Below are positions 55,545 through 64,000 of a DNA stretch of 64,000 nt, piece after piece (the stretch's first letter is position 1; every line of letters begins with the position of its first letter). Made by a program: the position numbers and the translations under genes. Below the pieces are notes generated by a model that worked only from the letters and a program-made list of their open reading frames with translations, ran no database searches and had not been told where the DNA came from. The stretch lies in assembly GCF_034424645.1 (NCBI RefSeq), contig NZ_CP139969.1, positions 1,612,001 to 1,676,000 of the forward strand, read 5' to 3'. This DNA comes from Bordetella avium (GTDB lineage Bacteria; Pseudomonadota; Gammaproteobacteria; Burkholderiales; Burkholderiaceae_B).

Positions 55545-55993
55545 GATGTTTGATGAAGAAGGTGTTCGCTATCGATTGAAAATTTTTGGACCGCAGATTC
55601 TCTTGCGCGAGACTAACGGAGACCTTGTTGTCTCGATATATATCAGAAAGTTTGCAAGATTATCTATTCCTCACATCAGCCGCGCAGCCCATGCGTCTGC
55701 CTAGCCCAGGTCATAAGCCTGTGGCTGAAAATATGAGCATCAGGACATTGGTTCGGGTGTTCCCTGTAAGGGCGGGCAGGCCATGGGAGGCGCGTGTTAC
55801 CGGCAGACCGCTCGCAATGGCTCGGACGATAGCCCATTCCCCTTAGGGCTGGCTAGCTTTTAGTGCTTGGGAAACCAGCCTTGAGCGCAGATTTTTTGCT
55901 CGCGCTTTATGCTCCTGCCCCGGCGCCCTCCTGCAAACTTTCTTTTTCTATGCGCTGGCTTCATCACAGCCCAATTGATCGATTTAAAAAACT
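55545..55993. other. 449-bp intergenic stretch
   Basis: Divergent space between the glycosyltransferase and arfB. A 53-codon plus-strand frame (55543-55704, starting MMFDEEGVRYRLKIFGPQIL) has protein-like composition but overlaps the glycosyltransferase start on the other strand and lacks a ribosome binding site. The rest holds nothing recognised. The region near 55560-55690 is AT-rich. Confidence 0.4.
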
Positions 55994-56410
55994 ATGCTCC
56001 ACATCAAAGACTCCCTTTACCTCGATGAACGCGAGCTGGACTTTGGAATGATCCGTGCCCAGGGTGCAGGGGGACAAAATGTCAATAAGGTGTCGAGCGC
56101 GGTGCATCTGCGCTTCGACGTGCCCGCATCGTCTTTGCCCGATGCGGTCAAGCAGGCCGTACTGGCCTTGCCCGATAGCCGCCTGTCCAAAGAAGGGGTA
56201 TTGGTCATCAAGGCGCAGGCCTTTCGCAGCCAGGACAAAAATCGCGCCGACGCCATCGAACGCCTCTTGGCGGTGTTGCGGCAAGCCCTGTTCAAAGACC
56301 CGCCGCGCCGCGCGACGCGGCCCACCAGGGCCTCGCAGCGCCGCCGCGTGCAGCGTAAAGTGCAGCGCGGCGACGTCAAGCGCTTGCGAGGGCGGGTGGG
56401 GCAGGAGTGA
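55994..56410 (+). CDS. arfB: ArfB ribosome-rescue peptidyl-tRNA hydrolase
   Basis: 138 residues. The release-factor motif GGQ is at 26-28 (GAGGQNVNKVSSAV), exactly where E. coli ArfB/YaeJ has it, and the C-terminal tail is very basic (RRATRPTRASQRRRVQRKVQRG), which inserts into the empty mRNA channel of stalled ribosomes. Length matches the family. It frees stalled ribosomes without a stop codon. Confidence 0.94.
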   Translation: MLHIKDSLYLDERELDFGMIRAQGAGGQNVNKVSSAVHLRFDVPASSLPDAVKQAVLALPDSRLSKEGVLVIKAQAFRSQDKNRADAIERLLAVLRQALFKDPPRRATRPTRASQRRRVQRKVQRGDVKRLRGRVGQE

Positions 56411-56571
56411 GCCGGGTCACCTTGGACAGGCCCGCGACGCTCATCCACCCCACGCCGGTCTGCAATCCGAAATCGAGGTCAGCAAGGGCTGGCGCCTGAC
56501 GGCTTCAGGCGGTGTTTCGGATCCGTATTGAGTGCGCGGCCCTTGCAGGCGGGCCAGCTCTCCGGCGCGCT

Positions 56572-57393
56572 TCAGTGCGCCAGAGCGGGATAGCTGAACA
56601 AGGCCAGATGCAGGGTGTTCAGCAGCAGATGGGCCAGCACGGCGGCGGCGAGGCCGCCGCGATGAAACGCCCAGCCGTAGAAAAGGCCGGCGAGCGCGGC
56701 TAATCCGATGAGGGCAGGCCCCCCCGCGAAATGCGCCAGGCCGAATAGCAGCGCGGCGAGGAGGCAGGCTGGTGCAGGCCCCAGGCGCAGGGCAAGCCCG
56801 CGTTGAATATAAGCGCGGAAAAACGCCTCTTCTGCCATGGTGACGAGCAGGGCATTATTAAGCAGCCATGGCCATCCCTGGCTTGGCCAGCCCGGTGACC
56901 AGGCGAGCGCGCCCAGCACCCAGGCCAGCCCCAGGCAGCAGATGGCCGCCGCGATACCGGCTTGCAGCCCGGTGCGCAGGCTGTCCTGCCAGCCAAAGCG
57001 CAGAAAAGGGGGCGCCATGACCAGCAGCACCCACCAGGCGATCAGGGGTTTATCGAGGTTGAAATAAAGACGCATCGGCGTGGAGCCGGGTTTGAGCGCG
57101 GTGCTGTCGATGATGAGCGGGTTATGGAAACCAGGCAGCAGATGTAAGGCCAGGGCGATGGCCGTGATGATGAAGATCAGGTGGCCGAGCCAGGCCTGCC
57201 TTGTGCCGCGCACCAGCCATCCGCTGGCAATCAGGAGAGCAAAGGCCAGTAGCGACGGCAGTGTGAGCGCGCTCTGTGCTGCCGCGAGGCCCAGGCCGCA
57301 GATCAGCAGCGCCAGCCCGGCTTTGCGCGCCGCCGGCCACCACAAGAGCGCGTAAGCGCAGAAGATGAATATCCAGGTCAGGGAGTCGGTCAT
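56572..57393 (-). CDS. CPBP-family intramembrane glutamic endopeptidase
   Basis: 273 residues from ATG 57393, with eight or so membrane segments. All three motifs of the CPBP/Abi family are seen in the second half: EE-x3-R in AEEAFFRAYIQRGL, F-x3-H in LLFGLAHFAGG, and H-x3-N in LAHLLLNTLHL. Members include Rce1-like proteases and bacteriocin self-immunity proteins. No peptide gene is adjacent. Function unknown. Confidence 0.9.
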   Translation of the reverse strand: MTDSLTWIFIFCAYALLWWPAARKAGLALLICGLGLAAAQSALTLPSLLAFALLIASGWLVRGTRQAWLGHLIFIITAIALALHLLPGFHNPLIIDSTALKPGSTPMRLYFNLDKPLIAWWVLLVMAPPFLRFGWQDSLRTGLQAGIAAAICCLGLAWVLGALAWSPGWPSQGWPWLLNNALLVTMAEEAFFRAYIQRGLALRLGPAPACLLAALLFGLAHFAGGPALIGLAALAGLFYGWAFHRGGLAAAVLAHLLLNTLHLALFSYPALAH

Positions 57394-57530
57394 GCAGCGC
57401 CTCGTTGAATGCGCGGATTGTAAGCATGGCATGCATCGCCCGCTTAGCGGCCTACAAATACGCGTGAAATCCGAGAGGCGGGATGCTAAGGTCGCGCAGG
57501 GCCGGCGTGTGGCTGGCCGAGGGGAGAGGC

Positions 57531-57920
57531 ATGATACATATCGTGGCGTTGATGGTGGCGGCTGCCTTGCTGCCTTTGGTGGCATCGATTTCTAGCAAGT
57601 TGGGGGGCGAGGGGTTCGACAACCGTGAGCCGCGGCTTTGGCTGCAAGCGCAGAAGGGCTGGCGCGCGCGCGCCAATGCGGCGCAGGCTAACAGTTATGA
57701 GGCGCTGCCTTTCTTCTATGCGGCGGTGCTGTTCGCCCTGTATGCGCAGGCGCCCCTGGCGCATCTGGCGGTGCTGATGGGGGCCTGGGTGACCGTGCGC
57801 CTGGTGTATCTGGCGCTGTATGTGGGCGGTTATGGCAGCCTGCGCTCACTGAGCTGGGTGGCGGCATTCGCGCTCAACCTGCTGATCCTGTATGCCGGGC
57901 TGCAGGCTGCCGGGGGGTAG
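57531..57920 (+). CDS. MAPEG family membrane protein
   Basis: 129 residues from ATG 57531, with GGGGAGAGG ahead. Four membrane segments, and the signature RANAAQANSYEALPFFYAAVLF of the MAPEG superfamily (microsomal glutathione S-transferase-like). Eukaryotic relatives act on glutathione conjugates and eicosanoids; bacterial forms are mostly uncharacterised. Divergent from the CPBP gene. Confidence 0.88.
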   Translation: MIHIVALMVAAALLPLVASISSKLGGEGFDNREPRLWLQAQKGWRARANAAQANSYEALPFFYAAVLFALYAQAPLAHLAVLMGAWVTVRLVYLALYVGGYGSLRSLSWVAAFALNLLILYAGLQAAGG

Positions 57921-58012
57921 CGGGGGCAGTGCCCCCGGCACAGCCCTGCTGATATCTCGACAGCCCAGCCGGGTCGTGCCGGCAGCTGTCAGGGCCGGGC
58001 CGGCCTCGTGGC

Positions 58013-58453
58013 TTAACGCCACTCGAAGATGGCGCGCGCGGTGCCCGATTTGCCGATCGTGACGCGGGTGGATTTTTCGGCGCCATTGGAGCTGGCTTTC
58101 ACGGTGTAGCTGCCCGCCGGCAGATTGGCCAGCAGGAAGGGCCCTTGCGCCACGGTCTTGAGAACGGACTGGCCCTTGGCATTGACGATATCGACCGGGA
58201 TGTCGGCCAGGTATTCGCCAACGCCGCCTGGGCCGCGCTGGACGAAGGTGAGCATCAGGCGGTACTTGCTGGCGGCGGCCTTGATGGCGCCCGATTGGCC
58301 GTCGCCGATACCGCCCGACAAGAATTGAACGTCGCCCTGTTGCTGGGTCTGGGGCAGCAGAGGCAAGTCCTGTGCCAGCGCTGCGCCGCTGACCGTCATC
58401 GCGCCGGCCATCAGCAATGCGGCGAGCAGCGAACGTTCGTGGATTTTCTTCAT
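58013..58453 (-). CDS. exported protein with carboxypeptidase-regulatory-like beta domain
   Basis: 146 residues from ATG 58453. Signal peptide 1-28 (SGAALA/Q). The mature part has a disordered Gln/Gly region, then a small beta sandwich ending with GPFLLANLPAGSYTVKASSNGAEKSTRVTIG, the typical carboxypeptidase-regulatory or transthyretin-like strand pattern. Small periplasmic proteins of this kind are common in Bordetella and Burkholderia. Function unknown. Confidence 0.8.
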   Translation of the reverse strand: MKKIHERSLLAALLMAGAMTVSGAALAQDLPLLPQTQQQGDVQFLSGGIGDGQSGAIKAAASKYRLMLTFVQRGPGGVGEYLADIPVDIVNAKGQSVLKTVAQGPFLLANLPAGSYTVKASSNGAEKSTRVTIGKSGTARAIFEWR

Positions 58454-58583
58454 GACAGACACTCCTTACCAGGGAAATGGGGAAACGATAAGGATTGCGC
58501 AGGCCTGCGCAATCCTCTCGGGCGATGCTACGACATAATGCTTGGCTCTGGAAGCTGACCCGGGCTGGATGCCCTGATACGGA

Positions 58584-59351
58584 TCAACTTACGGTGCCTG
58601 GCAGATGAAAATGCAACGCGGTTTCGCCTGTCAAGCGGGCGGCGGAATCGAAACGCCGCTCGACCAGTTCGCCCTGGCCATTGGCCCGCCATAGCAAAAC
58701 GGTGGAGCAGCGCGTGCCGTAGTCGGCGCTGACGATAAAGGGGCTGCTCAACAGACGTTCGCGCTCCCGCGGCAGACCGGTGTCCGGCAGCGAGGCATCC
58801 TCGGCAACCGTGCGATCGCCAAGCGCGGCGAACAGGGCGGGCAGATCCAGCCCATGTTCGAATGTTTGCCTAACGGCATGTTTGAGCCGCAGTGACTTGG
58901 GCCAGGGGCTGTCCAGCAGATGGTTGGACAGCGCATAAAGTCCGTCCTTCAGCAGGCGCGGTTCGCCGCCACGATTGCCGTAGTACCAGGCGTCTTGCCT
59001 GTCGCCCACGATAAGGTTGAAGCCGTTGTAACGCCCGCCCTCGCGAGCCACGCTGGCGATGTAATCGCGCGCGGGCAAATCGCCGGCCAGAAAGTGTTCG
59101 GCCAGCTTGCCGCGCGAGGGGGCGTCAGGCAGGTGCCGGCCCACTTCGCGGTAGTTGGTGAGGATGGCGTAATGGCCATTGCGGGCTGCGCCCATCCAGG
59201 TTCCGCCCGCCAGCAGGTCGCGGCCCGCATAGATGCCGCTGGGCCAGGCCGCAGCCGGTGCTGCGGGCCGGGCGTGGAACTCGTCGCGATTCGCTGCGAT
59301 CAGCACCGGCAGGCCGGGCAGGGCGTTCAGGGCAAGGACGGCCAGGCACAT
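58584..59351 (-). CDS. NRDE family protein (TANGO2-like)
   Basis: 255 residues. Starts MCLAVLALNALPGLPVLIAANRDEFHARP, the NRDE signature with Cys2 exposed after removal of Met, as in Ntn-hydrolase-like proteins. Later GTWMGAARNGHYAILTNYRE. Eukaryotic TANGO2 has been linked to haem and lipid handling. It begins one base after the ybaK stop, so the two are coupled. Confidence 0.9.
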   Translation of the reverse strand: MCLAVLALNALPGLPVLIAANRDEFHARPAAPAAAWPSGIYAGRDLLAGGTWMGAARNGHYAILTNYREVGRHLPDAPSRGKLAEHFLAGDLPARDYIASVAREGGRYNGFNLIVGDRQDAWYYGNRGGEPRLLKDGLYALSNHLLDSPWPKSLRLKHAVRQTFEHGLDLPALFAALGDRTVAEDASLPDTGLPRERERLLSSPFIVSADYGTRCSTVLLWRANGQGELVERRFDSAARLTGETALHFHLPGTVS

Positions 59352-59352
59352 G

Positions 59353-59841
59353 TCAGTCGGCTGTTCGCACGAAACGGGCCAGCTCGGGCTGCGCGATGCG
59401 GAAATAATCTTCGGTGCGCATGATGATGGAGGCGTCGAGGCGGCCGGCGTTGAACACGATCTCGTCGTGGCGCTGTCGCAGCGATGGGTCCACGATGAGA
59501 TGCAGCTCGGTGTTGAATGAGAAAGGCGGGATGGCGCCGATCTCGCAGCCGGTCAGTTCGCGAGCCAGTTCGTGGGTGGCCAACGCGGCCTTTTTACCGC
59601 CCGCTGCTAAGGCGATCGCATCCAGGTCGGCCTGGCCGTCGGCCGGGAACACCGCCAGCACGTGTTTGCGTTGCTTGGCGCTGATTTTTACGCGGCAGAC
59701 CAGCGCCTTGGCGCCCTGGCTGACTTCGGTGCCGCGTATCGCGGCCACTTCGACGGATTTGCCGGCGGCGGGATGACGCAAAAGGCGAAAATCGGCCGCC
59801 TGCGCGCTCAGCAGGTTTTGCAGTTGCTGGAAAACGTCCAT
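59353..59841 (-). CDS. YbaK/EbsC-type aminoacyl-tRNA deacylase
   Basis: 162 residues from ATG 59841 (MDVFQQLQNLL); a start ten codons earlier is possible. Segment GAKALVCRVK with the catalytic Lys, KHVLAVFPADGQADLDAIALAAGGKKAALAT and ELTGCEIGAIPPFSF are typical of the YbaK/ProX editing family. It removes wrong amino acids, such as Cys or Ala, from tRNA-Pro or related tRNAs. It lies downstream of glpD and coupled to the NRDE gene. Confidence 0.88.
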   Translation of the reverse strand: MDVFQQLQNLLSAQAADFRLLRHPAAGKSVEVAAIRGTEVSQGAKALVCRVKISAKQRKHVLAVFPADGQADLDAIALAAGGKKAALATHELARELTGCEIGAIPPFSFNTELHLIVDPSLRQRHDEIVFNAGRLDASIIMRTEDYFRIAQPELARFVRTAD

Positions 59842-59874
59842 GAAATCAGGAAGGGCGTGGCAAAGCGTCATCAT

Positions 59875-59904
59875 ACGCCCGCGGCTTCGCTTGGCCGCGG
59901 GCGT
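59875..59904. repeat. strong inverted repeat between glpD and ybaK
   Basis: An 11-bp perfect stem, ACGCCCGCGGC (59875-59885) with GCCGCGGGCGT (59894-59904), loop TTCGCTTG. It lies 8 bases after the glpD stop on the minus strand. No T tract follows, so if it stops transcription it would be partial. Confidence 0.7.
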
Positions 59905-59911
59905 AGGCGGT

Positions 59912-61513
59912 TCAGGCCAGTTTGAAACTCTCGGCGATGGCCTGGAAGTCAGCCAGCGTGCGGGTTTGCCAATCGGCATCATGGCCGAGCTCTTCGGCCA
60001 GAATGCGGGCGACCTCCGGCGCGGCTGCCTGAGCAGCGGCGGCATCCAGGAACAGCGCGCGATTACGGCGCGCCAGCACGTCTTCGACCGTGCGGGCGAG
60101 TTCGTAGCGGGCCGCATAACGCACATGGGCTTCGCTCAGGCCGCTGGCCTGCACGAGAATGCGGTCGGCGCCTGGTAAGGCCCGCAGAACAGGCAGATCG
60201 GTGCCGTAGTAACTGTCGGGCGTGCCCTGCGGCGCCAGCAGGCCGGCGCCCGGAGCCGGCGCACCGTGCAAGGGCAGTTCGGCGCTGCGGCAGGCAGCTT
60301 GCGGCAAGAGGCGTTTTTCGATGGCGGTATCGACCACATCCTGCGCCATACGCCGGTAGGTGGTCCATTTGCCGCCGGTAACGGTGATGAGGCCGCTCTG
60401 TGCAACCAGAATCGTGTGCTCGCGCGACAGCGATTTGGTGGAGGCATCTCCACTGGCTTTGACCAGCGGGCGCAGGCCGGCCCAGACGCTGGTGACATCG
60501 GCACGCGTGGGTTGGCGCGTAAGATAGCGGCCGGCCGTTTCCAGAATGAAATCGACCTCGCCCGGTAAGGGGCGCGGATCGGTCGGCAGATCCTGGCGGG
60601 CCGTGTCGGTCGTGCCAACGATGGTGTGGCCGTTCCAGGGCACCATGAAGAGCACTCGGCCATCGTCCGTCTTGGGCACCAGAATGGCGTCATCGCCGGG
60701 CAGGAAATCGCGCGGCAGGGTCAGGTGCACGCCCTGGCTGGGGGAGACGATGGCCTGCGCGGCCGGATCATCCATGCGGCGCACGGCGTCCACCCAAACA
60801 CCCGTGGCGTTGACGACGCATTTGGCATGCAGCGTGTGGCGTGCCCCGCTAAGGGTGTCTTCGGTTTCCACCCCATCAATCTTGCCTTGCGCATCGCGGG
60901 TCAGGCCGGTGACGCGCACATAGTTGACAGCCGTTCCGCCCAGATCGAACAGCGTGCGCATGAGCGCCACCGCAAGGCGGGCGTCATCGAATTGGCCATC
61001 GTAATAGAGCACGCCGCCACGCAGGCGCTTGCCCTGCACCACGGGCGCCAGCGTGCTGGCGTGACGCAGCGTTTCTATGCGCGACAGCAGGCGGCTGGAG
61101 GCCAGATTGAGTTTTCCGGCCAGCAGGTCGTACATCTTCAGGCCGATGCCGTAGAAGGGCTGGTCGAGCAGTGTGTAGGCGGGCACGACAAAGCCCAGAG
61201 GCCAGGCCAGATGGGGGGCATTGCGGCTGAGCAGGCCTCGCTCGTGCAGGGCTTCGCGCACCAGGCTGATGTTGCCCTGGGCCAGATAGCGCACCCCGCC
61301 GTGAACCAGCTTGGTCGCTTTGCTCGAGGTGCCTTTGGCGAAGTCCGCAGCTTCGATGAGCAGCGTGCGAAAGCCGCGCGCCGCCGCGTCAACAGCGGTG
61401 CCCAGGCCGGTTGCGCCGCCGCCGATGACGATGACGTCCCAGGAGTCGGCCGCATCCATGCGGGCCAGCAGGTCGGCGCGGGGGGGCATGGCGGCAGAGG
61501 TGGTGGAGTTCAT
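59912..61513 (-). CDS. glpD: aerobic glycerol-3-phosphate dehydrogenase
   Basis: 533 residues from ATG 61513. The FAD motif WDVIVIGGGATGLGTAVDAAARG opens the protein. LVHGGVRYL and WAGLRPLV with the C-terminal helical domain follow, as in GlpD. Membrane-associated, it oxidises glycerol 3-phosphate to dihydroxyacetone phosphate with electrons to ubiquinone. It directly follows glpR (28 bases), in line with repression by GlpR. Confidence 0.95.
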   Translation of the reverse strand: MNSTTSAAMPPRADLLARMDAADSWDVIVIGGGATGLGTAVDAAARGFRTLLIEAADFAKGTSSKATKLVHGGVRYLAQGNISLVREALHERGLLSRNAPHLAWPLGFVVPAYTLLDQPFYGIGLKMYDLLAGKLNLASSRLLSRIETLRHASTLAPVVQGKRLRGGVLYYDGQFDDARLAVALMRTLFDLGGTAVNYVRVTGLTRDAQGKIDGVETEDTLSGARHTLHAKCVVNATGVWVDAVRRMDDPAAQAIVSPSQGVHLTLPRDFLPGDDAILVPKTDDGRVLFMVPWNGHTIVGTTDTARQDLPTDPRPLPGEVDFILETAGRYLTRQPTRADVTSVWAGLRPLVKASGDASTKSLSREHTILVAQSGLITVTGGKWTTYRRMAQDVVDTAIEKRLLPQAACRSAELPLHGAPAPGAGLLAPQGTPDSYYGTDLPVLRALPGADRILVQASGLSEAHVRYAARYELARTVEDVLARRNRALFLDAAAAQAAAPEVARILAEELGHDADWQTRTLADFQAIAESFKLA

Positions 61514-61541
61514 GGTGTAGGGAGAGAAAGGAAAAGCGTGT

Positions 61542-62303
61542 TCAGGAAGCCGACACATGCACGCCCGCATCGTGCAGGACCTGGGCCAACTGAGGCGCGG
61601 GTTCGGCGTCGGTGAAAAAACGGCTGATGCGGGAGATGGGGGCCAGTTCGACCATGGCCTGGCGCTGGAACTTACTGCTGTCGGCGGCCAGCCAGACTTC
61701 GCGTGACTGTTCGATGATCGTGCGGGCCACGAGCACTTCGCGGAAATCGTAGTCGCGTAGCGTACCGTCGGCTTCGATGCCGGAAATGCCGATCAGGCCG
61801 ATATCGACCTTGAACTGTCGGATGAAATCGATGGTGGCTTCGCCGGTGATGCCGCGATCGCGCGAGCGCACGACGCCGCCGGCCACAATGACCTCGCAAT
61901 CCGGGTTATCCGACAAAATGTCGGCCACATGCAGATTATTGGTGATGACACGCAGCCCGCGATGCTGTAGCAGCGCACGCGCAATGGCCTCGGTGGTGGT
62001 GCCGATATTGATCAGCAGCGAGCAGCCATCAGGAACCTGTCGCGCCACGGCTTCGGCGATGCGCCGTTTGCCTTCGGCATGCAGGCCCTGGCGCTGGCGA
62101 TAGGTGATGTTCTCGATGGTGGATGGTTCACTGCGCACACCGCCATGAAAGCGCGACAGCATCCCCGCCTCGGCAAGCAGATTGACGTCCCGCCGCACGG
62201 TTTGCAGCGTGACGTCGAAGGCGCGCGCCAATTCCTCGATGGAGGCCGATCCCTGGGAGCGGACCTGTTCGAGCAAAGCGCTTTGGCGTGGATTCAGTGT
62301 CAT
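61542..62303 (-). CDS. glpR: DeoR-family regulator, GlpR type
   Basis: 253 residues from ATG 62303. DeoR helix-turn-helix at residues 20-45 (IEELARAFDVTLQTVRRDVNLLAEAGMLSRFHGG) and the sugar-phosphate isomerase-like effector domain (GTTTEAIARALL, VIVAGGVVRS, GADGTLRDYD-like). Beside glpD it most probably senses glycerol 3-phosphate. The promoter stretch 62304-62400 is very AT-rich with repeated AAAATCGAAAATC/TTTTGTTTTC-like elements that may be its operators. Confidence 0.9.
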   Translation of the reverse strand: MTLNPRQSALLEQVRSQGSASIEELARAFDVTLQTVRRDVNLLAEAGMLSRFHGGVRSEPSTIENITYRQRQGLHAEGKRRIAEAVARQVPDGCSLLINIGTTTEAIARALLQHRGLRVITNNLHVADILSDNPDCEVIVAGGVVRSRDRGITGEATIDFIRQFKVDIGLIGISGIEADGTLRDYDFREVLVARTIIEQSREVWLAADSSKFQRQAMVELAPISRISRFFTDAEPAPQLAQVLHDAGVHVSAS

Positions 62304-62407
62304 GGTCTTATGATAAAACAACAAAATCGAAAATCAACAATCCCAAGAGAAAATTCTTTTGTTTTCTTTTTTGCAAAAATTCGAACAAGATCGCGTCGTG
62401 TTTAGGC

Positions 62408-62438
62408 AAAAAAAGGGGCGGATTTTAGGTCCGTCCCC
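62408..62438 (-). terminator. terminator after the MurA-like gene
   Basis: On the minus strand GGGGACGGA pairs with TCCGCCCC (one bulged base), loop about 7, followed by seven T (62414 to 62408). It lies 26 bases after the stop of the gene. Confidence 0.88.
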
Positions 62439-62464
62439 TGTGGGTGAGCTTAGCCGGCTTGCGT

Positions 62465-63766
62465 TCAGTCGCCGTGGGTCCATTCGACTCGGGCGCCGAC
62501 CGAGCAAAGGTTTTCCACGAAATTCGGATGCGCGCGGCGGATGGGCAGCGCATTGGTGATCTCGGAGCGGCCCTCGATGCTGGCCGCCAGCATCAACAGT
62601 GCAATGGCGACGCGGATGATGTAGGGGCTTTCGACCTTGGCTGGGCTGAGCGGCAGGCCGCCAAAGGTGATGAGGCGGTGCGGGTCCGACAGAAAAACGT
62701 GTGCGCCAAATTTCGAGAGTTCGACCGACCAGCCCATCGCGCCGTCGTAGACTTTGTTCCAGAACATGGCGCTACCCTCGGCGCGTACGCCGAGCGCGAT
62801 GAAAATAGGCAGCAGATCGACGGGGAGATAGGGCCAGGGCGCCGCCTCGACCTTGGTCAGGATGTTTTGCGTGAAGGGGCGGCGTACGCGCAGCGGTCCA
62901 TCGCTGTGGGCCTGCGACCAGCCATCGCGATGCTCCACCTCGACACCGAATTTGGCGAAAGTGCGGTCGATCAGCGGGAACTGCGCGGGCGCGGAGTTTT
63001 TGACAATGATCGAGCCGCCAGTGATAGCGCCGAGCGCGAGAAAGGTGGCGATTTCGTGAAAGTCTTCATCGAAACGGAACTCGCCGCCCTTCAGTTTTCG
63101 GCCGCCCTCGATGCGCAGATGCGAGGTGCCGATGCCTTCGATGGGCACGCCCAGCATTTCCAGAAAGCGGCAAAACTCTTGGACATGCGGCTCGGAGGCT
63201 GCATTGACCAGGGTAGATACCCCTGCGGCTGACGCGGCGCAAAGCGCAAAATTTTCGGTGGTCGTGACCGAGGCGTAATCCAGCCAATGCTGGTTAGCGC
63301 GCATCTGGCCATCGGCACGTGCAATCAAAGAGTCAGGGGCTCGCTCGACGCGGGCGCCAAAGCGCTCGAAGACTTCGACGTGGGGATCGATCTCGCGCAC
63401 GCCCAGCGTGCAGCCCTTGACGTCATTTTCCAGGCGCGCCACGCCGAAACGCGCCAGCAGCGGGGGCACGAGCATGATGGACGAGCGCATTTCTTCGGGC
63501 AGATGATGCTGTGCCGGATCGAAGCAGGTGTCGCGATGGTGCAGCTCGAGCACGCCGGTGGCGTAATCGACGGACACCTCGCTGCCTAGCATGCGGAAGA
63601 TGTCGAGGATTTTCTTGACGTCCGTGATTTCCGGCACGCCGATCAGCCGCAGCGGTTGATCCGTGAGGAGCGTGGCGCAAAGGATGGGCAGAACGGCGTT
63701 TTTGTTGGCTGAAGGGACGATTTTTCCGCTTAGCGGCGTACCGCCGTGGACGATGAGATTGGACAT
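62465..63766 (-). CDS. UDP-N-acetylglucosamine 1-carboxyvinyltransferase, divergent MurA paralogue
   Basis: 433 residues, EPSP-synthase-like double domain. The MurA active-site set is mostly kept: Lys/Asn in SANKNAVLPIL, Arg in EMRSSIML, catalytic Cys in KGCTLGVREID, Asp in YLPVDLLPIF and a late Arg in PYIIRVAIAL. The loop normally carrying a conserved Arg (ENRF) reads WNKVYDG. It therefore differs from housekeeping MurA and may be a second copy or act on another acceptor. Monocistronic with its own terminator; an unidentified gene ends 30 bases upstream on the same strand. Confidence 0.8.
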   Translation of the reverse strand: MSNLIVHGGTPLSGKIVPSANKNAVLPILCATLLTDQPLRLIGVPEITDVKKILDIFRMLGSEVSVDYATGVLELHHRDTCFDPAQHHLPEEMRSSIMLVPPLLARFGVARLENDVKGCTLGVREIDPHVEVFERFGARVERAPDSLIARADGQMRANQHWLDYASVTTTENFALCAASAAGVSTLVNAASEPHVQEFCRFLEMLGVPIEGIGTSHLRIEGGRKLKGGEFRFDEDFHEIATFLALGAITGGSIIVKNSAPAQFPLIDRTFAKFGVEVEHRDGWSQAHSDGPLRVRRPFTQNILTKVEAAPWPYLPVDLLPIFIALGVRAEGSAMFWNKVYDGAMGWSVELSKFGAHVFLSDPHRLITFGGLPLSPAKVESPYIIRVAIALLMLAASIEGRSEITNALPIRRAHPNFVENLCSVGARVEWTHGD

Positions 63767-63795
63767 TGTTCTCGGATAAAAAAGGCAGGCCCGGA

Positions 63796-64000
63796 TCAGG
63801 GGAACTCAGGCAGCGCGATCTCGGCGTGACCCGGGAGCACCCAGCGGGCGCATTCCCGGGTGGCGTCGATACAGCCGCCCTCCGCGTAAACCCCTTGTGG
63901 GTCACGGATGCGCAGCATGCGCTCGAGCACGGCTTGCCGGGCCGCGGGATCGGCTTGGGTTTCGCGGACCCGGGCTTCGACGATATCTTCGTTGATAAAA
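63796..64000 (-). CDS. unidentified protein, 3' end only (partial)
   Basis: The last 67 codons of a minus-strand gene that enters from beyond the window, ending at TGA 63798-63796. The tail is helical at first (EARVRETQADPAARQAVLERMLRIRD) and then contains GGCIDATRECARWV with two cysteines. It is clearly coding by codon pattern, but no family was recognised. It may be co-transcribed with the MurA-like gene 30 bases downstream. Confidence 0.55.
   Translation of the reverse strand, partial: FINEDIVEARVRETQADPAARQAVLERMLRIRDPQGVYAEGGCIDATRECARWVLPGHAEIALPEFP

Noticed and set aside
55543..55704. 53-codon plus-strand frame beside the glycosyltransferase start
   Set aside because: Overlaps the start of a well-supported gene on the other strand and has no ribosome binding site.

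Overview
The window looks like chromosome from a high-GC betaproteobacterium of the Alcaligenaceae, most like Bordetella or Achromobacter. This rests on gene content and protein style (rpmI-rplT-pheS-pheT-ihfA-merR followed by tRNA-Pro, imuA-imuB-dnaE2, hmp-nsrR, BetT, a periplasmic HIU hydrolase) and was not tested by alignment. Most of the 64 kb is ordinary backbone. The stretch just after tRNA-Pro (about 12.4-15.4 kb) is accessory in character: low gene density, AT-rich patches, small secreted proteins and gene fragments.

Layout. 0-5 kb: the end of an SDR gene, an NTF2-like protein, a glnK-amtB nitrogen operon behind a sigma-54-type promoter, an FAD reductase and ubiK. 5-12 kb: comM/yifB broken by a frameshift, then the L35-L20-PheRS-IHF operon with its own promoter and an internal hairpin; infC is not at its usual place in front of rpmI. 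12-16 kb: tRNA-Pro(GGG), a barnase-like secreted protein without its catalytic residues, a small secreted protein with a PBCV-type basic adaptor motif, and a secreted or membrane-anchored DNA/RNA non-specific nuclease. 16-22 kb: choline transporter BetT, a two-gene cluster with a Nif11-like short protein, an Lrp regulator divergent from a DMT exporter, and two envelope/stress proteins.

22-25 kb holds the most attractive candidate system: an operon for two exported proteins (5-hydroxyisourate hydrolase and a HbpS/GlcG-like haem-binding protein) divergent from an OmpR-type response regulator and sensor kinase, with a CusR/HprR-like operator between them. It resembles both E. coli hiuH-hprRS and Streptomyces HbpS-SenS-SenR. 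25-34 kb: small unknowns, an AGE-family epimerase, a Rieske protein, a polytopic membrane protein followed by a compact three-way-junction inverted repeat, a PepSY iron-type operon with a Fur box, a PP2A-like phosphatase and PBP1A.

34-47 kb is rich in stress defence: an S9 peptidase, SOS-controlled dinB (LexA box), the NO-detoxifying pair hmp-nsrR (NsrR box), dadA, and the SOS mutagenesis cassette imuA-imuB-dnaE2 behind a near-consensus LexA box. 47-53 kb: an esterase and a MarR-controlled AaeAB/FUSC-type tripartite efflux operon. 53-64 kb: queD and queE (queuosine), a glycosyltransferase 9, the ribosome-rescue factor arfB, a CPBP protease, a MAPEG protein, the glpR-glpD-ybaK-NRDE group, a divergent MurA paralogue and the 3' end of an unidentified gene.
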